DNA from: Lysobacterales bacterium 63-13
Lineage (GTDB): Bacteria; Pseudomonadota; Gammaproteobacteria; Xanthomonadales; Rhodanobacteraceae
DNA: 64,000 nucleotides
Direction of reading: 5' to 3'
Assembly: GCA_001899855.1 (NCBI GenBank)
Contig: MKWR01000021.1
Span: 1-64,000, forward strand
The notes under the pieces are model-generated. The model saw nothing but the letters and a program-made list of their open reading frames with translations, had not been told where the DNA came from and made no database searches. Both the position numbers and the translations under genes were made by a program. This document shows positions 57,616 through 64,000 of this stretch, piece after piece. Positions within the stretch are counted from its first letter, which is position 1, and every line of letters begins with the position of its first letter.

Positions 57616-60027
57616 TCAGGAAGCAGTGGGTGACGGCGATTCCGTTGCGTGCGTCTGCTTCAGGCGCTCGACGATCGCATCAAGGGCGCGGTCAAACAGC
57701 GGAACCTCTTCAAGCAGGACGGCGGAGCCACGCCGCAGTTCGATGGCCAATGCGGCGACCGATTTGTCGCAGACCTTGAGTCCGCGACGGTTGACGAACA
57801 GGTATTTCGAGCTGATCGGGCTGACCCAGGAAAGCTTGGCGCGTTCACGGTTGCCGCTTTCGTCGATGAACTCGATCCAGTTGCCAACCTTCATCTGTTG
57901 CGCAGCTTCGACAAACTCGTCGCCGCTCGCTGGCGATTCCTCGGGCTCGGCTTCGATGCTGCCCGAGGAGAGGATGATTTCCTCGACCGGGCTCTGGTTG
58001 ACTGGCGGCACCGGGGGTTCGCCGGTCACGGTTGCCTTTTCCGCCTCGGCCAACTGCTCGGATGCGGCATTTTCGGCAATCACCACCTCGGCGGTCTTGA
58101 CCTCGAACGCCTCGCCATTCAACAAACCCTGGTAGAAGCGCGAGAGCTCCTGCATCAGCAAGCGCACGTCGCCTTCATGGTAGGCGACGGTACCCAAGCC
58201 GTGCTTCAGCGTCTTCTCGAGCTGGGGCAGCAGGGCGCGCAATCGCGTCTTCTCGGCTTCGGTGGTCTTCGGCAGTGAGCTCCAGACAAACTCGTCGGCA
58301 AAACGCAATGCGTTCTTCCATTCCTCCGAGTCATTGCCGTGACGCAGATCGGTGAGGACCAGGTAGTTGGCCCAGGGACGCGAAAGGACATTGTGGATGA
58401 CCGGTGCCAGCTCGCGATTGCCGATCCGCGCGAGGATTTCGCGAGCGGCATCGCGCCGCGCGGTATGCAGCTTTTCGCGGCCACGCGTCACTTCCGCGGC
58501 ACGTTGCTCGGCCAGTTCGGCGCGACGCTTGTGCTGGTGCAGGAATTGTTCGAATCCCGCCAGCTCATGCTCGATGACGGCAAGGTCGTCATCGAAATCA
58601 CTTAGGATCGTTTCGACGACCGTCCTGATGCGGTCATGCAGCTTGTTGTCGACATCCGATTCCGCCGACCAGCTCTTGCCAGCCTCGGCCATTGCGTCCA
58701 GCAGTCGCCGCGCGGGATGGGTCTTCTGCGCAAACAGGTGCTTGTCGAGAATTGCAATCTTCAGGTACGGGATCTGCAAGCGCCCGATCAACGCCTGGAT
58801 CTGTGGCGGCAGGTTGCGATCCTGCAGGATGAACTCGAACAACATGCCGACCAGGTCGATGGTGTCCTCGTCGGCCGAGGACACGGAATAATTGCTGGTT
58901 GCCGTGCCGCCGAGGCGCTGTGCCTGATCGAGCAATTCCTGCTTGAGCTGCTGCACGATCTTCGCCGCATCGGCAACACTCTCGGCCTGAGCCTGGGATG
59001 CCTGCGACTGGCTCTGCAATATCGTCAATGCGCTGAGCAGGTCGGTCGGGCTCAGGTTGGGAACGATGCCGCCTGTGGCCCCATATCCTGCAAACCCGTC
59101 TCCGCCATGCTCGTGGTGCGCAGGGCGGCGGCTGGCCAGCAGATTGCGCAAGGTGGAATACAACTCGGCCTGCAGTTCCGCAGCGACCGGGTCGTAGCCG
59201 ACATCGCCATAGCTGCCACCACCCTGTGCCACTTGCCCGTCGGGCGTGGGTGGCGGAGCGGCACCCGCTGCGCCGGGCAGCGGCCCCTGCGGTGCCCGAT
59301 TGCGCATGGACGGCGGCAACTGGTGGCGGATCTGCGGCAACACCCCGGCACGGATCAGTTCGGTATTGACCTCCTCGTACAAGGGTTCAAGCCCGGCCAT
59401 CACGTAGCGGTCATACAACTTGTAGATGATCAGCTTGACCTGGACATTGAGATCGAACTCGCGCACCGCCGAGCGGAACGCCTGGCACAACGGTGCCGGG
59501 CCGATCGGGTTGCTCGCATCCTCGACGACATTGCCGCCGCTGATGACCGAGAGGCGTTGATTGACCAGGTGCAGGGGCCGCGCAAGCCGGTTTTCCGACT
59601 TTGCCACCATGCTCGAAATGGCCAGCGAATCCTCGAGTTCCTGATCGTCGACCAGGCTCAAGCCCGCGTTTGACGGATTGGCGACTTCCGGGCGAACCGG
59701 TTTCAGCTTGCCGTCGGCAAAATCATTGAAGATCTGCGAAAGCTGTTCCTGGAAGACGCGCTCGACAAGCTGGCGCTTCTTGCGCACTTCGCGCATGCCA
59801 TCGAAGAACTGGACCTGGACGGCATTGCTTTCGGCTCGCTCGGCGAGATGGAAAAGTGCGTCGTCGACGTTTTCGAAAAGGGTGCTGACGAGGCCGTTGA
59901 CGCGCTTCAGCGCGATGCCACGGACCAGCTTGAGCAACTCGCCCAACCGATCCGGCGATCCGCCTGCGCCGGCCTGGCGCTGCTTGAGTTCGACGATCTT
60001 GCTGGGTTTGTCTTCAGGCGTTGCCAT
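57616..60027 (-). CDS. DUF1631 family protein
   Basis: This 803-residue, largely helical cytoplasmic protein belongs to DUF1631. It has RLGELLKLVRGIALKRVNGLVSTLFENVDDALFHLAERAE near the N-terminus, a Gly/Pro-rich low-complexity stretch (about 245-275), then LVGMLFEFILQDRNLPPQIQALIGRLQIPYLKIAILDKHLFAQKTHPARRLLDAMAEAG. The C-terminal part (VGNWIEFIDESGNRERAKLSWVSPISSKYLFVNRRGLKVCDKS) resembles a PilZ-like or S1-like small barrel. In some bacteria relatives are tied to c-di-GMP or motility, but no function is established. I start at ATG 60027; GTG 60036 is possible. Confidence 0.82.
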   Translation of the reverse strand: MATPEDKPSKIVELKQRQAGAGGSPDRLGELLKLVRGIALKRVNGLVSTLFENVDDALFHLAERAESNAVQVQFFDGMREVRKKRQLVERVFQEQLSQIFNDFADGKLKPVRPEVANPSNAGLSLVDDQELEDSLAISSMVAKSENRLARPLHLVNQRLSVISGGNVVEDASNPIGPAPLCQAFRSAVREFDLNVQVKLIIYKLYDRYVMAGLEPLYEEVNTELIRAGVLPQIRHQLPPSMRNRAPQGPLPGAAGAAPPPTPDGQVAQGGGSYGDVGYDPVAAELQAELYSTLRNLLASRRPAHHEHGGDGFAGYGATGGIVPNLSPTDLLSALTILQSQSQASQAQAESVADAAKIVQQLKQELLDQAQRLGGTATSNYSVSSADEDTIDLVGMLFEFILQDRNLPPQIQALIGRLQIPYLKIAILDKHLFAQKTHPARRLLDAMAEAGKSWSAESDVDNKLHDRIRTVVETILSDFDDDLAVIEHELAGFEQFLHQHKRRAELAEQRAAEVTRGREKLHTARRDAAREILARIGNRELAPVIHNVLSRPWANYLVLTDLRHGNDSEEWKNALRFADEFVWSSLPKTTEAEKTRLRALLPQLEKTLKHGLGTVAYHEGDVRLLMQELSRFYQGLLNGEAFEVKTAEVVIAENAASEQLAEAEKATVTGEPPVPPVNQSPVEEIILSSGSIEAEPEESPASGDEFVEAAQQMKVGNWIEFIDESGNRERAKLSWVSPISSKYLFVNRRGLKVCDKSVAALAIELRRGSAVLLEEVPLFDRALDAIVERLKQTHATESPSPTAS

Positions 60028-60150
60028 CGGCTTCACGGGGTCAGCGCATGCGTGCGCAATGCTGCATGCAAAGGATGCATCAAGAACGACCCGGATTCAT
60101 GTGGAATTAGCCCGTCTAATGTGACGTGGTTCACAAATCCGCCGGTCCTG

Positions 60151-60417
60151 CTACGAAGGAAAGTCGTTCACCTGCAAGGTGCCGATCCCCTCGTCGATCA
60201 ACATGACCGGAATGCCGTCTTCAACGCGGTATATGACCTTGCCATCGCGCGTTATCAAGGCTTCCTCCAGAGGTGTCTTGATCGCCACGCCTGCCACCGT
60301 GACGACGCTGCCGGCTTTGATTGCCCGGTTCAGTGCCTCAAGTTCGTCGCGACGTGATGGGCGCACCGCTACTCTTGATGCAGGGCAGCAAAGGATTTCA
60401 AGCAGGTTTTTGTCCAT
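60151..60417 (-). CDS. Trm112-like protein
   Basis: This 88-residue protein of the Trm112/YcaR family starts MDKNLLEILCCPASR and ends IYRVEDGIPVMLIDEGIGTLQ, the conserved strands. Bacterial members are small, and some associate with methyltransferases as the yeast Trm112 does. The zinc Cys pair is present only as CC in LEILCCPAS. It is divergent from purE. Confidence 0.87.
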   Translation of the reverse strand: MDKNLLEILCCPASRVAVRPSRRDELEALNRAIKAGSVVTVAGVAIKTPLEEALITRDGKVIYRVEDGIPVMLIDEGIGTLQVNDFPS

Positions 60418-60503
60418 GGACTGTCCTGGTTCTGGCTGATGCCGGCCTTGTCCTGGTTGATTGGACAATATGCGTACAATAGCGATTTTGCCGTGATACG
60501 AAC

Positions 60504-61010
60504 ATGACAGACACTGCAGACCTGTCGCGAATCGGCGTCGTCATGGGCTCCCGATCCGACTGGGATACCCTGTGCCACGCGGTGGAAACGCTCGATCGCT
60601 TACAGATCGCCCATGAGGTTCGCGTGGTTTCGGCGCACCGCACGCCGGATCTGCTGTTCAGCTACGCGGCGGAAGCCGATTCGCGCGGACTCGCCGCCAT
60701 CATTGCCGGTGCCGGTGGCGCCGCGCACCTGCCTGGCATGCTGGCGGCGAAAACCCGCATTCCCGTACTCGGCGTGCCGGTCCAGTCACAGGCCTTGAAT
60801 GGCATGGACTCCCTGCTCTCGATCGTGCAGATGCCTGCCGGGATTCCCGTGGCCACATTCGCCATCGGTCGGGCTGGTGCCATCAATGCAGCCTTGTTTG
60901 CGGCGGCAATCCTGTCCCTGCGTGATCCTTCCGTCGCCGCGCGACTCGAAGCCTTCCGGCGCGAGCAGACTGAAATCGTACTCGCCCATCCGGATCCGAG
61001 GCAGGAGTAG
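60504..61010 (+). CDS. purE: N5-carboxyaminoimidazole ribonucleotide mutase
   Basis: This 168-residue enzyme rearranges N5-CAIR to CAIR in purine synthesis. The signatures [23 protein letters not shown] (catalytic His) and [17 protein letters not shown] are present, and [30 protein letters not shown] is strongly conserved. purK follows two bases after its stop. Confidence 0.97.
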   Translation: MTDTADLSRIGVVMGSRSDWDTLCHAVETLDRLQIAHEVRVVSAHRTPDLLFSYAAEADSRGLAAIIAGAGGAAHLPGMLAAKTRIPVLGVPVQSQALNGMDSLLSIVQMPAGIPVATFAIGRAGAINAALFAAAILSLRDPSVAARLEAFRREQTEIVLAHPDPRQE

Positions 61011-61012
61011 TC

Positions 61013-62149
61013 GTGGCGACCATCGGCATACTTGGTGGAGGGCAACTGGCGCGCATGCTTGCGCTCGCCGGCGCACCACTTGGCCACCGCTTTCTCGTCG
61101 TCGACAGCGCGGAGGATGCCTGTGCAGGGCAGGTCGCGCCTTTGCTGCGCGCCGATTGGCGTGATTTCGAGGCCTTGCTGAAATTTGCCGGGCAGGTCGA
61201 CGTGGCGACGTTTGATTTCGAGAATGTGCCGGCCGTGACCGCCGAATGGCTGACCGGGCATACATGCGTGTTCCCGAACCCGGCGGCACTGGCAGTCGCC
61301 CAGGATCGCCTGCAGGAGAAGACCCTGTTCGGCGAGGTCGGCCTTGAAACGCCGTTGTTCGCCACGGTCGACAGCATCGATGATTTGCGCGCGGGCGTGG
61401 CCAGGACCGGACTTCCGGCGGTGCTGAAGACGCGACGTCTCGGTTACGACGGCAAGGGCCAGTTCGTCCTGCGCCAGCCTGCGGATATCGAGGCTGCGTG
61501 GGCGGTGCTGGGCGGGGTGCCGCTGATCCTGGAGGCCTTCGTTGCCTTCGACAGCGAGATTTCAGTGGTTGCTGTGCGTTCGCGCAGTGGCGAATTCCGC
61601 CACTATCCATTGACCCGCAACTGGCATCGCAACGGCATCCTCTCGGCGAGCCTGGCACCCGTGGTGGTCGATGAAACTCTGCAGCAGCTTGCGGTGGCAC
61701 GCGCCCATGCACTGGCCGAGCGCCTGGACTACGTGGGCGTCTTTGCCCTCGAACTGTTTTCCTTCGATGGCAAGCTGCTCGGCAACGAGATGGCCCCGCG
61801 TGTGCACAACTCCGGACATTGGACGATCGAAGGCGCGGTCTGCAGCCAGTTCGAGAACCATGTGCGTGCAGTGCTCGGCTTGCCGCTCGGCGACACCGCT
61901 GCGCGCGGATGCAGCGTCATGTTGAACTGGGTCGGCGAATTGCCCGATGCGAACCCGGTGCTCGGTGAAATGGGCGCGCATTGGCATGACTATGGCAAGC
62001 CACCGCGCGAAGGTCGCAAAGTCGGCCACACGACAATTTGCGCGGACAGCGCTGCGGGGCTGGTCGAGCCCCTGCAGCGCCTTGGCCGGTCATTGGGCCG
62101 GCAGGAGCAGATCGCGCCGGTGATTGCAGCGCTCCTCGGCAAGGAATAG
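61013..62149 (+). CDS. purK: 5-(carboxyamino)imidazole ribonucleotide synthase
   Basis: This is a 378-residue ATP-grasp enzyme that makes N5-CAIR from AIR, bicarbonate and ATP, supplying PurE. IGILGGGQLARMLALAG opens it; ATP-grasp segments include PAVLKTRRLGYDGKGQF, LILEAFVAFDSEISVVAVR and the metal-binding LFSFDGKLLGNEMAPRVHNSGHWT. The start is GTG 61013. The last 40 residues (PRRLGRSLGRQEQ-type tail) are weaker. Confidence 0.96.
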   Translation: MATIGILGGGQLARMLALAGAPLGHRFLVVDSAEDACAGQVAPLLRADWRDFEALLKFAGQVDVATFDFENVPAVTAEWLTGHTCVFPNPAALAVAQDRLQEKTLFGEVGLETPLFATVDSIDDLRAGVARTGLPAVLKTRRLGYDGKGQFVLRQPADIEAAWAVLGGVPLILEAFVAFDSEISVVAVRSRSGEFRHYPLTRNWHRNGILSASLAPVVVDETLQQLAVARAHALAERLDYVGVFALELFSFDGKLLGNEMAPRVHNSGHWTIEGAVCSQFENHVRAVLGLPLGDTAARGCSVMLNWVGELPDANPVLGEMGAHWHDYGKPPREGRKVGHTTICADSAAGLVEPLQRLGRSLGRQEQIAPVIAALLGKE

Positions 62150-62154
62150 GGAAG

Positions 62155-62180
62155 CGGGAATTTCAATTCCCGAATCCCGC
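62155..62180. repeat. GGGATTC/GAATCCC-type hairpin between purK and sodB
   Basis: CGGGAAT (62155-62161) and ATTCCCG (62166-62172) form a short hairpin, followed by AATCCCGC. This is the same repeat family as at guaA and may end both convergent transcripts. Confidence 0.5.
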
Positions 62181-62213
62181 CTTTCAACAGCCGAGCGGCT
62201 GGTCATCCCGGCT

Positions 62214-62792
62214 CTACGCCATCCGGCTCTCGACAAACTTCCAGTTGACCAGGTTCCAGAATGCTTCAAGGTATTTCGGACGCGCGTTGCGGTAGTCGAT
62301 GTAGTAGGCGTGTTCCCAGACATCGCAGGTGAGCAGCGCGCGATCGCTGCCGGTCAGCGGTGTGGCCGCGTTCGAAGTGCTGACCAGGGCAAGGTCGCCA
62401 TCGGCGCGCTGCACCAGCCAGCCCCAGCCTGAGCCAAATGTTCCCACCGAGATCTTGGTGAACTCTTCCTTGAACTTGGCGAAGCTGCCGAAAGACTTAT
62501 TGATGGCATCTGCGAGTCTTCCGCCGGGTTCGCCGCCGCCGTTTGGCGCGAGGCAGTTCCAGTAGAACGTGTGGTTCCAGACCTGTGCGGCATTGTTGAA
62601 CATGCCGCCGCTGGATTTGCGGATGATGTCTTCCAGCGCCATGTTTTCGAATTCGCTGCCGGCAATCTGGTTGTTCAGATTGGTCACGTATGCCTGATGG
62701 TGCTTGCCGTAGTGGAAATCGATGGTCTCGGCGGAAATATGCGGAGCGAGCGCGTCACGGGCCCACGGGAGCGGGGGAAGTTCGATAGCCAT
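62214..62792 (-). CDS. sodB: Superoxide dismutase (Fe type)
   Basis: This 192-residue cytoplasmic enzyme converts superoxide to oxygen and peroxide. [47 protein letters not shown] and [23 protein letters not shown] hold the metal ligands (His, His, Asp, His) and the Fe-type signature residues ([24 protein letters not shown]). The start is ATG 62792, with AGGAG upstream. It is preceded by a possible promoter (TTGATT…TATGCT, minus strand). Confidence 0.97.
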   Translation of the reverse strand: MAIELPPLPWARDALAPHISAETIDFHYGKHHQAYVTNLNNQIAGSEFENMALEDIIRKSSGGMFNNAAQVWNHTFYWNCLAPNGGGEPGGRLADAINKSFGSFAKFKEEFTKISVGTFGSGWGWLVQRADGDLALVSTSNAATPLTGSDRALLTCDVWEHAYYIDYRNARPKYLEAFWNLVNWKFVESRMA

Positions 62793-62893
62793 TGGAATCT
62801 CCTTGCTGGCGGCGTTGGAATGGTTGGAGGGAACGACGAACAGCGGATCGTTGCAGGATCCGCTTGCACGAGGCGTGAATGGAGGCACTCCGC

Positions 62894-62923
62894 AGCATAT
62901 GAAGTTGCTTCACTGCAAATCAA
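62894..62923 (-). promoter_or_regulatory. Candidate sodB promoter
   Basis: On the minus strand, TTGATT (62923-62918) and TATGCT (62899-62894) are 18 bp apart, pointing to sodB. The -10 box is weak and no Fur or SoxR box was found, so this is a modest prediction. Confidence 0.35.
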
Positions 62924-62995
62924 CCGGAACGCATGCGGGCTGCTAAAATGGGCGATTGCCCGACCTTGTCGCCAGCATCTTCAACCGAGACCAGC

Positions 62996-63313
62996 ATGGA
63001 CATCATGGAACGCATCAAATCCACCGTGGAATCCGCCCCGATCGTGTTGTTCATGAAGGGTACGCCCGAGTATCCGATGTGCGGATTCTCCGGCCGCACG
63101 GTCAAGGCCCTGAGCTCGGTCGGTGCCTCGTTTGTCTCGATCAATGTCCTCGAGGATCCCGAGATCAGGGCCAACCTCCCGCGATTCTCCAACTGGCCGA
63201 CGTTTCCGCAGCTTTTCATAGGCGGTGAACTGATTGGCGGCTGCGACATCACCGTGGAGCTCCAGGAGAGCGGTGATCTTGAACGCATCGTCCGCGATCT
63301 GCAGAAGGCTTGA
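62996..63313 (+). CDS. grxD: Monothiol glutaredoxin
   Basis: This is a 105-residue CGFS-type glutaredoxin: CGFS at residues 29-32, WPTFPQLFIGGELIGGCDI with the glutathione-binding TFP and GG-CD motifs. Such proteins bind and deliver [2Fe-2S] clusters. The start is ATG 62996. An SDR gene follows 5 bp after its stop. Confidence 0.96.
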   Translation: MDIMERIKSTVESAPIVLFMKGTPEYPMCGFSGRTVKALSSVGASFVSINVLEDPEIRANLPRFSNWPTFPQLFIGGELIGGCDITVELQESGDLERIVRDLQKA

Positions 63314-63318
63314 CCGCA

Positions 63319-64000
63319 ATGCTGCCTCTGCGTCGAAGCGAGCCCGCGGCCATCTCTGGCGACGCACTGCGCGATCGAGTCGTGCTGATCACCGGTGCCA
63401 CCGGCGGGCTTGGCCGCGCCTGCGCCATCGCCTGCGCGAAGGCCGGGGCGACCGTTGTCCTGGTCGGACGCAAGGTGCGCCCACTCGAAGCGCTTTACGA
63501 TGAACTGGAAGGTCTCGGCGCACCGAAGCCGGCGATCTATCCGATGGATCTCGAAGGTGCCACGGCGGACGACTACCTCGACATGGCCGAGGCGATCCGT
63601 TTCCAGTGCGGCCGCCTCGATGCGATCGTGCATGCGGCGGTCCTCTTCGATGGCCTGCGGCCACTGGATCAGTTCAAGCCGGTCGACTGGTTGCGCATCC
63701 AGCAGGTGGCGCTGAACGCGCCATTCCTGATCACCCAGGCCTGCCTGCCGCTGATGCGGGCGAACGACGACGCGGCCGTGGTGTTCGTCATGGAAGATGC
63801 CGGGCGCGTCGGCAAGGCGTTCTGGGGCAGTTATGGCGTGGCCAAGTCCGCGCTGGGCGCATTGGCCTCGATCCTCAATCAGGAAACGGAAAACAGCCCG
63901 GTCCGCATCCACGCCGTTTTGCCGCCGCCCATGCGGACCGGCTTGCGGCGAATGGCCTATTTTGGCGAGAACACGCTGGAACGCGAATTGCCCGAGGCGA
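63319..64000 (+). CDS. SDR family oxidoreductase (YciK-like), cut by window edge
   Basis: This is at least 227 residues of a short-chain dehydrogenase/reductase starting ATG 63319; the 3' end is missing. The Rossmann motif is VVLITGATGGLGRAC, then VLVGRKVRPLEALYDEL and RLDAIVHAAVLFDGLRPL, with the NAG-like motif altered to HAAV. The active-site YxxxK is present in SYGVAKSALGAL. The usual catalytic Ser before it is not seen: the segment reads VVFVMEDAGRVGKAFWG. YciK-type SDRs of this group often share that change. The substrate is unknown; it lies just after grxD. Confidence 0.85.
   Translation, partial: MLPLRRSEPAAISGDALRDRVVLITGATGGLGRACAIACAKAGATVVLVGRKVRPLEALYDELEGLGAPKPAIYPMDLEGATADDYLDMAEAIRFQCGRLDAIVHAAVLFDGLRPLDQFKPVDWLRIQQVALNAPFLITQACLPLMRANDDAAVVFVMEDAGRVGKAFWGSYGVAKSALGALASILNQETENSPVRIHAVLPPPMRTGLRRMAYFGENTLERELPEA

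Noticed and set aside
57649-58278. Plus-strand ORFs opposite DUF1631
   Set aside because: They are shadows of the 803-residue minus-strand gene.

Overview
The window is a 64 kb, high-GC, gene-dense chromosomal segment from a gammaproteobacterium. It most resembles Xanthomonadales (Lysobacterales), probably Rhodanobacteraceae/Dokdonella-like. This is inferred from gene content and order: petABC followed by sspAB, guaB-guaA near tadA, maf-rng-yhdP, feoAB plus a Cys-rich small protein, a secreted repeat protein ending in the 'IFANGFD' type tail, and short GGGATTC tandem repeats of the kind common in this order. No rRNA, tRNA, complete transposon or CRISPR array was seen.

Left edge (1-2.4 kb): a type II-C-like CRISPR-Cas remnant. 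cas9 (minus strand) is intact from its GTG start through RuvC-I, the Arg-rich bridge helix, REC and RuvC-II. It is then cut just before the HNH domain by what looks like the end of an IS3-family insertion sequence, which runs off the window. Divergently from cas9 lies a previously unlabelled RNA locus with a TTGACG-17-TAACTT promoter, an anti-repeat-like stretch, a nexus hairpin and a perfect 11-bp terminator stem. I read it as the tracrRNA. cas1, cas2 and the array are not in the window.

2.4-16.9 kb: housekeeping genes: a low-affinity iron permease family protein, maf, rng, a YhdP/AsmA-like giant, a Nudix hydrolase, an EamA transporter, a DUF1244 protein, folD, an LTA-synthase-like sulfatase-fold enzyme, guaB and guaA. 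guaA carries an in-frame GAATCCC tandem repeat at its N-terminus, with an inverted copy before the start codon.

16.9-28 kb is more accessory: an NYN-LOTUS protein of lower GC between guaA and tadA; a secreted beta-helix protein divergent from an ECF sigma/Ser-Thr kinase-TPR pair; a lipoprotein with a VWA-betagamma-crystallin protein; a cyanophycinase-like protein that has lost its catalytic motif; and a PAS-only protein.

27.7-32.1 kb holds part of a leucine/isovalerate catabolic (liu) operon with a lipoprotein gene embedded in it. 32.2-34.6 kb is the feo ferrous iron uptake operon with a good Fur box. 34.7-49.1 kb holds hutG, an Fsr-like MFS pump, a lipase-like hydrolase, trmO, a DUF6165 gene, a YafK-like L,D-transpeptidase family protein, MmcQ/YjbR, a CDF transporter, Slp, rlmJ, a DUF885 peptidase-like protein, miaB, a lytic transglycosylase and an HtrA-like protease.

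49.3-64 kb: petABC (cytochrome bc1), sspAB, a Ser/Thr kinase fused to a formylglycine-generating-enzyme-like domain with an FHA protein next to it, nadC, a DUF1631 protein, a Trm112-like protein, purEK, sodB, grxD and the start of an SDR gene cut by the right edge. Intergenic spaces not listed are under about 270 bp and show nothing I can support.
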